Below are positions 61,899-64,000 of a stretch of DNA of 64,000 bases, piece by piece; within the stretch, counting starts at the first letter, position 1, and every line of letters begins with the position of its first letter. Source of the stretch: Butyrivibrio hungatei (lineage in GTDB: Bacteria; Bacillota; Clostridia; Lachnospirales; Lachnospiraceae); the NCBI RefSeq assembly GCF_900101605.1, contig NZ_FMUR01000005.1, positions 124,001 through 188,000 on the forward strand, written 5' to 3'. The notes beneath the pieces are model-generated. The model did not search any database. It saw nothing but the letters and a program-made list of their open reading frames with translations, and was not told where the DNA came from. The position numbers and the translations under genes are program-made.

Positions 61899-63347
61899 TT
61901 GGACCTTAGTAGACAAAAGAAAGCGCCAGTTTATGACGCTCTTGAGAAATTTCGCAAGCAAAGAGTAGTACCTTTTGATGTGCCCGGACATAAGAGGGGA
62001 AGGGGAAACTCTGAACTGGTACGTTTTTTGGGTGACAGGTGTGTTGGAATAGATGTTAATTCCATGAAACCTCTGGATAATCTTTGTCATCCGGTTTCTG
62101 TTATAAAAGAAGCGGAAGAGCTGATGGCGGATGCTTTTGGCGCCGCACATGCATTTATGATGGTAAATGGCACAACCAGTGCGGTACAGGCGATGGTTCT
62201 TTCCCATGTGAAAAAGGGAGAGAAAATCATTATGCCAAGAAATGTGCATAAGAGTGCAATAAATGCACTGATCTTGTGCGGAGCAGTGCCTGTATATATC
62301 GATCCCAAGGTTGATACGAAACTTGGAATACCGCTTGGGATGGAGATTGCGGATGTTAAGAAGGCGGTAGAGGATAATCCCGATGCTAAGGCTATTCTTA
62401 TAAATAATCCCTCATATTACGGTATTTGTTCCGATCTTAAGGCCATTGTCAATCTGGCACATGAGAACGGGATGAAGGCTCTTGTTGATGAGGCCCATGG
62501 AACACACTTGTATTTCGGACCGGGGCTTCCTTTGAATGCTATGGCTGCAGGCGCAGATATGGCGGCTATCAGTATGCATAAGTCAGGTGGAAGTCTTACT
62601 CAGAGTTCGATACTTCTTTGCGGAGCGGATGCAAATATCGGTTATATAAGCCGTGTTGTTAATCTGACACAGACTACAAGTGCAAGTTACCTTCTTTTGG
62701 GAAGCCTTGATATTTCCAGAAGAAATCTTGCTCTCAACGGGCATGACAGTTTTGAAAAAGTAACTAAGATGGCGCAGTATGCCAGAGAAGAGATAAATGA
62801 TATAGGCGGTTATTACGCCTACGGTAATGAACTTATAAATGGCGGAAGTATCTTTGATTTCGATGAGACAAAGCTCGTTGTCAATACAAGGAGTATCGGA
62901 CTTACCGGAATTGAAGTATACGATCTGCTTAGAGATGAATATGATATACAGATGGAGTTTGGAGATCTGTCCAATGTAATGGCTTATATTTCCATAGGTG
63001 ACAGGCTTCAGGATATTGAGAGACTTGCGGGAGCGCTTGCGGATATCAGAAGACTTTACTCAAAGCCTGCGCAGAGCTTTTTCTCGGCGGAGTACATTAC
63101 TCCCATTGTCAAGGCTACGCCTCAGGAAGCTTTCTATGCGGAAAAAGAGCAGCTTCCTATCGATGAGTGTGTCGGAAGAATATCTGCGGAATCTGTAATG
63201 TGTTATCCGCCCGGAATACCGATCCTTTCGCCGGGAGAAGTTATTACGGAAGAAATCCTTGAGTATATAAAGACAGCCATGGAGAAAGGCTGTTCGATGC
63301 AGGGACCTGAGAGCGAAGATATTTCGGAGCTTTTTGTTCTTAAATAA
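61899..63347 (+). CDS. Orn/Lys/Arg decarboxylase, PLP-dependent (TTG start)
   Basis: A 482-residue fold-type-I decarboxylase of ornithine, lysine or arginine. VPFDVPGHKRGRG near residue 25, AFMMVNGTTSAVQAMVL near 86, VDEAHGTHLYFGP near 197 and AAISMHKSGGSLTQSS (PLP lysine about K227) are diagnostic, as is YPPGIPILSPGEVI near 440. The short form lacks the N-terminal wing domain. TAGGAGG lies 8 bases before TTG 61899 and no ATG is suitably placed. It is followed by spermidine synthase, so the product probably feeds polyamine synthesis. The exact amino acid substrate cannot be told. Confidence 0.9.
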   Translation: MDLSRQKKAPVYDALEKFRKQRVVPFDVPGHKRGRGNSELVRFLGDRCVGIDVNSMKPLDNLCHPVSVIKEAEELMADAFGAAHAFMMVNGTTSAVQAMVLSHVKKGEKIIMPRNVHKSAINALILCGAVPVYIDPKVDTKLGIPLGMEIADVKKAVEDNPDAKAILINNPSYYGICSDLKAIVNLAHENGMKALVDEAHGTHLYFGPGLPLNAMAAGADMAAISMHKSGGSLTQSSILLCGADANIGYISRVVNLTQTTSASYLLLGSLDISRRNLALNGHDSFEKVTKMAQYAREEINDIGGYYAYGNELINGGSIFDFDETKLVVNTRSIGLTGIEVYDLLRDEYDIQMEFGDLSNVMAYISIGDRLQDIERLAGALADIRRLYSKPAQSFFSAEYITPIVKATPQEAFYAEKEQLPIDECVGRISAESVMCYPPGIPILSPGEVITEEILEYIKTAMEKGCSMQGPESEDISELFVLK

Positions 63348-63402
63348 GAGCCCGCGGTTTGATTGAATATGATATATACTGTGTTTATAGAGGAGATTTG
63401 CC

Positions 63403-64000
63403 ATGGCAGAGATGGATTATTGGTTTAGCGATATGCATACCGGAAATGTTAAGATCAGTATCAGGATCAGTAAGCAGCTTTTTTCCGGTAGCAGCGAATT
63501 TCAGAGAATAGACGTTTTTGATTCGCCTGAGTTTGGCAAGTTCCTTACTTCAGACGGTAATATTATCTTTTCTGAGAAGGATGAGTTTACGTATGATGAG
63601 ATGATCGTGCATGTGCCGATGGCTGTTCATCCCAAGGTTCAGAGAGTCCTTGTTCTCGGAGGAGGAGACGGCGGTGTTGCCAGAGAGCTCACTCATTACG
63701 AAGAGATAAAGGTTATCGATGTTGTTGAGCCTGACAATATGTTTGTGGATGTCTGCAAGCAGTATTTCCCTGATAACGCTGTTGGTCTTGAAGATGACAG
63801 GGTACATATTTACTATCAGGACGGACTTAAGTACCTTCGTAAATGCGAAGATATGTACGATCTTATAATAAATGATGCGACAGAGCCTTTGGGACACGAG
63901 GCGGGACTTTTTACCAAAGAATTCTACGGAAGTTGCTACAAAGCGCTTCATGACGACGGAATCATGGTATATCAGCACGGAAGCCCGTTCTATGATGAGG
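63403..64000 (+). CDS. speE: Spermidine synthase, 3' end outside the window
   Basis: The first 199 codons are present and the frame is open to the window end. It transfers aminopropyl from decarboxylated S-adenosylmethionine to putrescine. Seen: MDYWFSDMHTGNVKISIRIS at the start, NIIFSEKDEFTYDEMIVH near residue 48, the nucleotide-fold VLVLGGGDGGVARELTHY near 85, and IINDATEPLGHEAGLF near 152, where the canonical D-x-T-D-P reads D-A-T-E-P. AGAGGAGAT precedes ATG. It forms a polyamine operon with the decarboxylase 55 bases upstream. Confidence 0.92.
   Translation, partial: MAEMDYWFSDMHTGNVKISIRISKQLFSGSSEFQRIDVFDSPEFGKFLTSDGNIIFSEKDEFTYDEMIVHVPMAVHPKVQRVLVLGGGDGGVARELTHYEEIKVIDVVEPDNMFVDVCKQYFPDNAVGLEDDRVHIYYQDGLKYLRKCEDMYDLIINDATEPLGHEAGLFTKEFYGSCYKALHDDGIMVYQHGSPFYDE

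Overview
The window looks like a chromosomal segment from a low-to-moderate-GC Gram-positive anaerobe of the Clostridia, most plausibly a Lachnospiraceae member of the Butyrivibrio/Pseudobutyrivibrio type. This rests on family content (GGGtGRT protein with a NifU-like scaffold, TIGR04076, TatD-associated radical SAM, DeoR-type fructose PTS operon, CIRCE-controlled groESL), strong AGGAGG-type ribosome binding sites and sigma-A style promoters. It is an inference, because there is no rRNA, tRNA or species marker in the window. I see no transposase, integrase, CRISPR array or phage gene.

Layout. 1-13.4 kb is a cell-surface glycan region in two parts. The first (204-6190) has three glycosyltransferases, a GT-C-like membrane protein and a Wzx-type flippase. 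A monocistronic secreted protein follows (6329-6961). The second (7047-13383) has another GT-C-like membrane enzyme, a DPM1-like polyprenyl-phosphate glycosyltransferase, an SH3-like membrane protein, an O-antigen-ligase-like protein and an anchored InlB-repeat protein. 13.4-15.9 kb holds aroA and tyrA on the minus strand. 16.1-18.2 kb encodes an EF-G paralogue with an altered G4 motif. 18.5-24.2 kb is a fructose PTS operon fruR-fruK-fruA-ptsH-ptsI preceded by 10-bp-phased TGATT repeats. 24.3-27.2 kb is a decayed stretch with a multi-hairpin repeat, a phosphoesterase remnant and small enzymes. 27.2-37.1 kb carries a GH2 glycosidase, argH, asd, a degenerate AAA/DUF234 protein, topB and a beta-helix protein. 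37.3-39.3 kb is the NifU-like/GGGtGRT operon followed by two tandem structured repeats.

39.4-51.9 kb contains a VanZ-like protein, two tandem paralogous GGDEF proteins (one degenerate), an NfeD-SPFH-ABC-ABC-phosphoesterase operon, three hypothetical genes, and a cyclic-di-GMP-I riboswitch with a terminator ahead of a lipoprotein gene. 52-55.6 kb has a second copy of the multi-hairpin repeat, CIRCE-groES-groEL, a cluster of strong terminators and a cell-wall amidase. 55.8-60.5 kb has a preQ1-I-like riboswitch with terminator controlling a YhhQ-type transporter and a radical SAM protein with an unusual CX4CX2C motif, then an acidic repeat protein, then a second transporter/radical SAM pair (ECF S component plus TatD-associated radical SAM). 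The two pairs together suggest queuosine-precursor salvage. 60.7-64 kb has a secreted LprI-like protein and polyamine genes (Orn/Lys/Arg decarboxylase and a spermidine synthase cut by the window end).

The strongest leads are the riboswitch-controlled queuosine salvage locus with its non-canonical radical SAM protein, the c-di-GMP switch close to a duplicated active/degenerate GGDEF pair, two unrelated structured intergenic repeat families (39.07-39.24 kb; 24.6 and 52.0 kb), and the EF-G paralogue lacking the NKxD signature. All assignments come from reading the sequence; no database search was possible.
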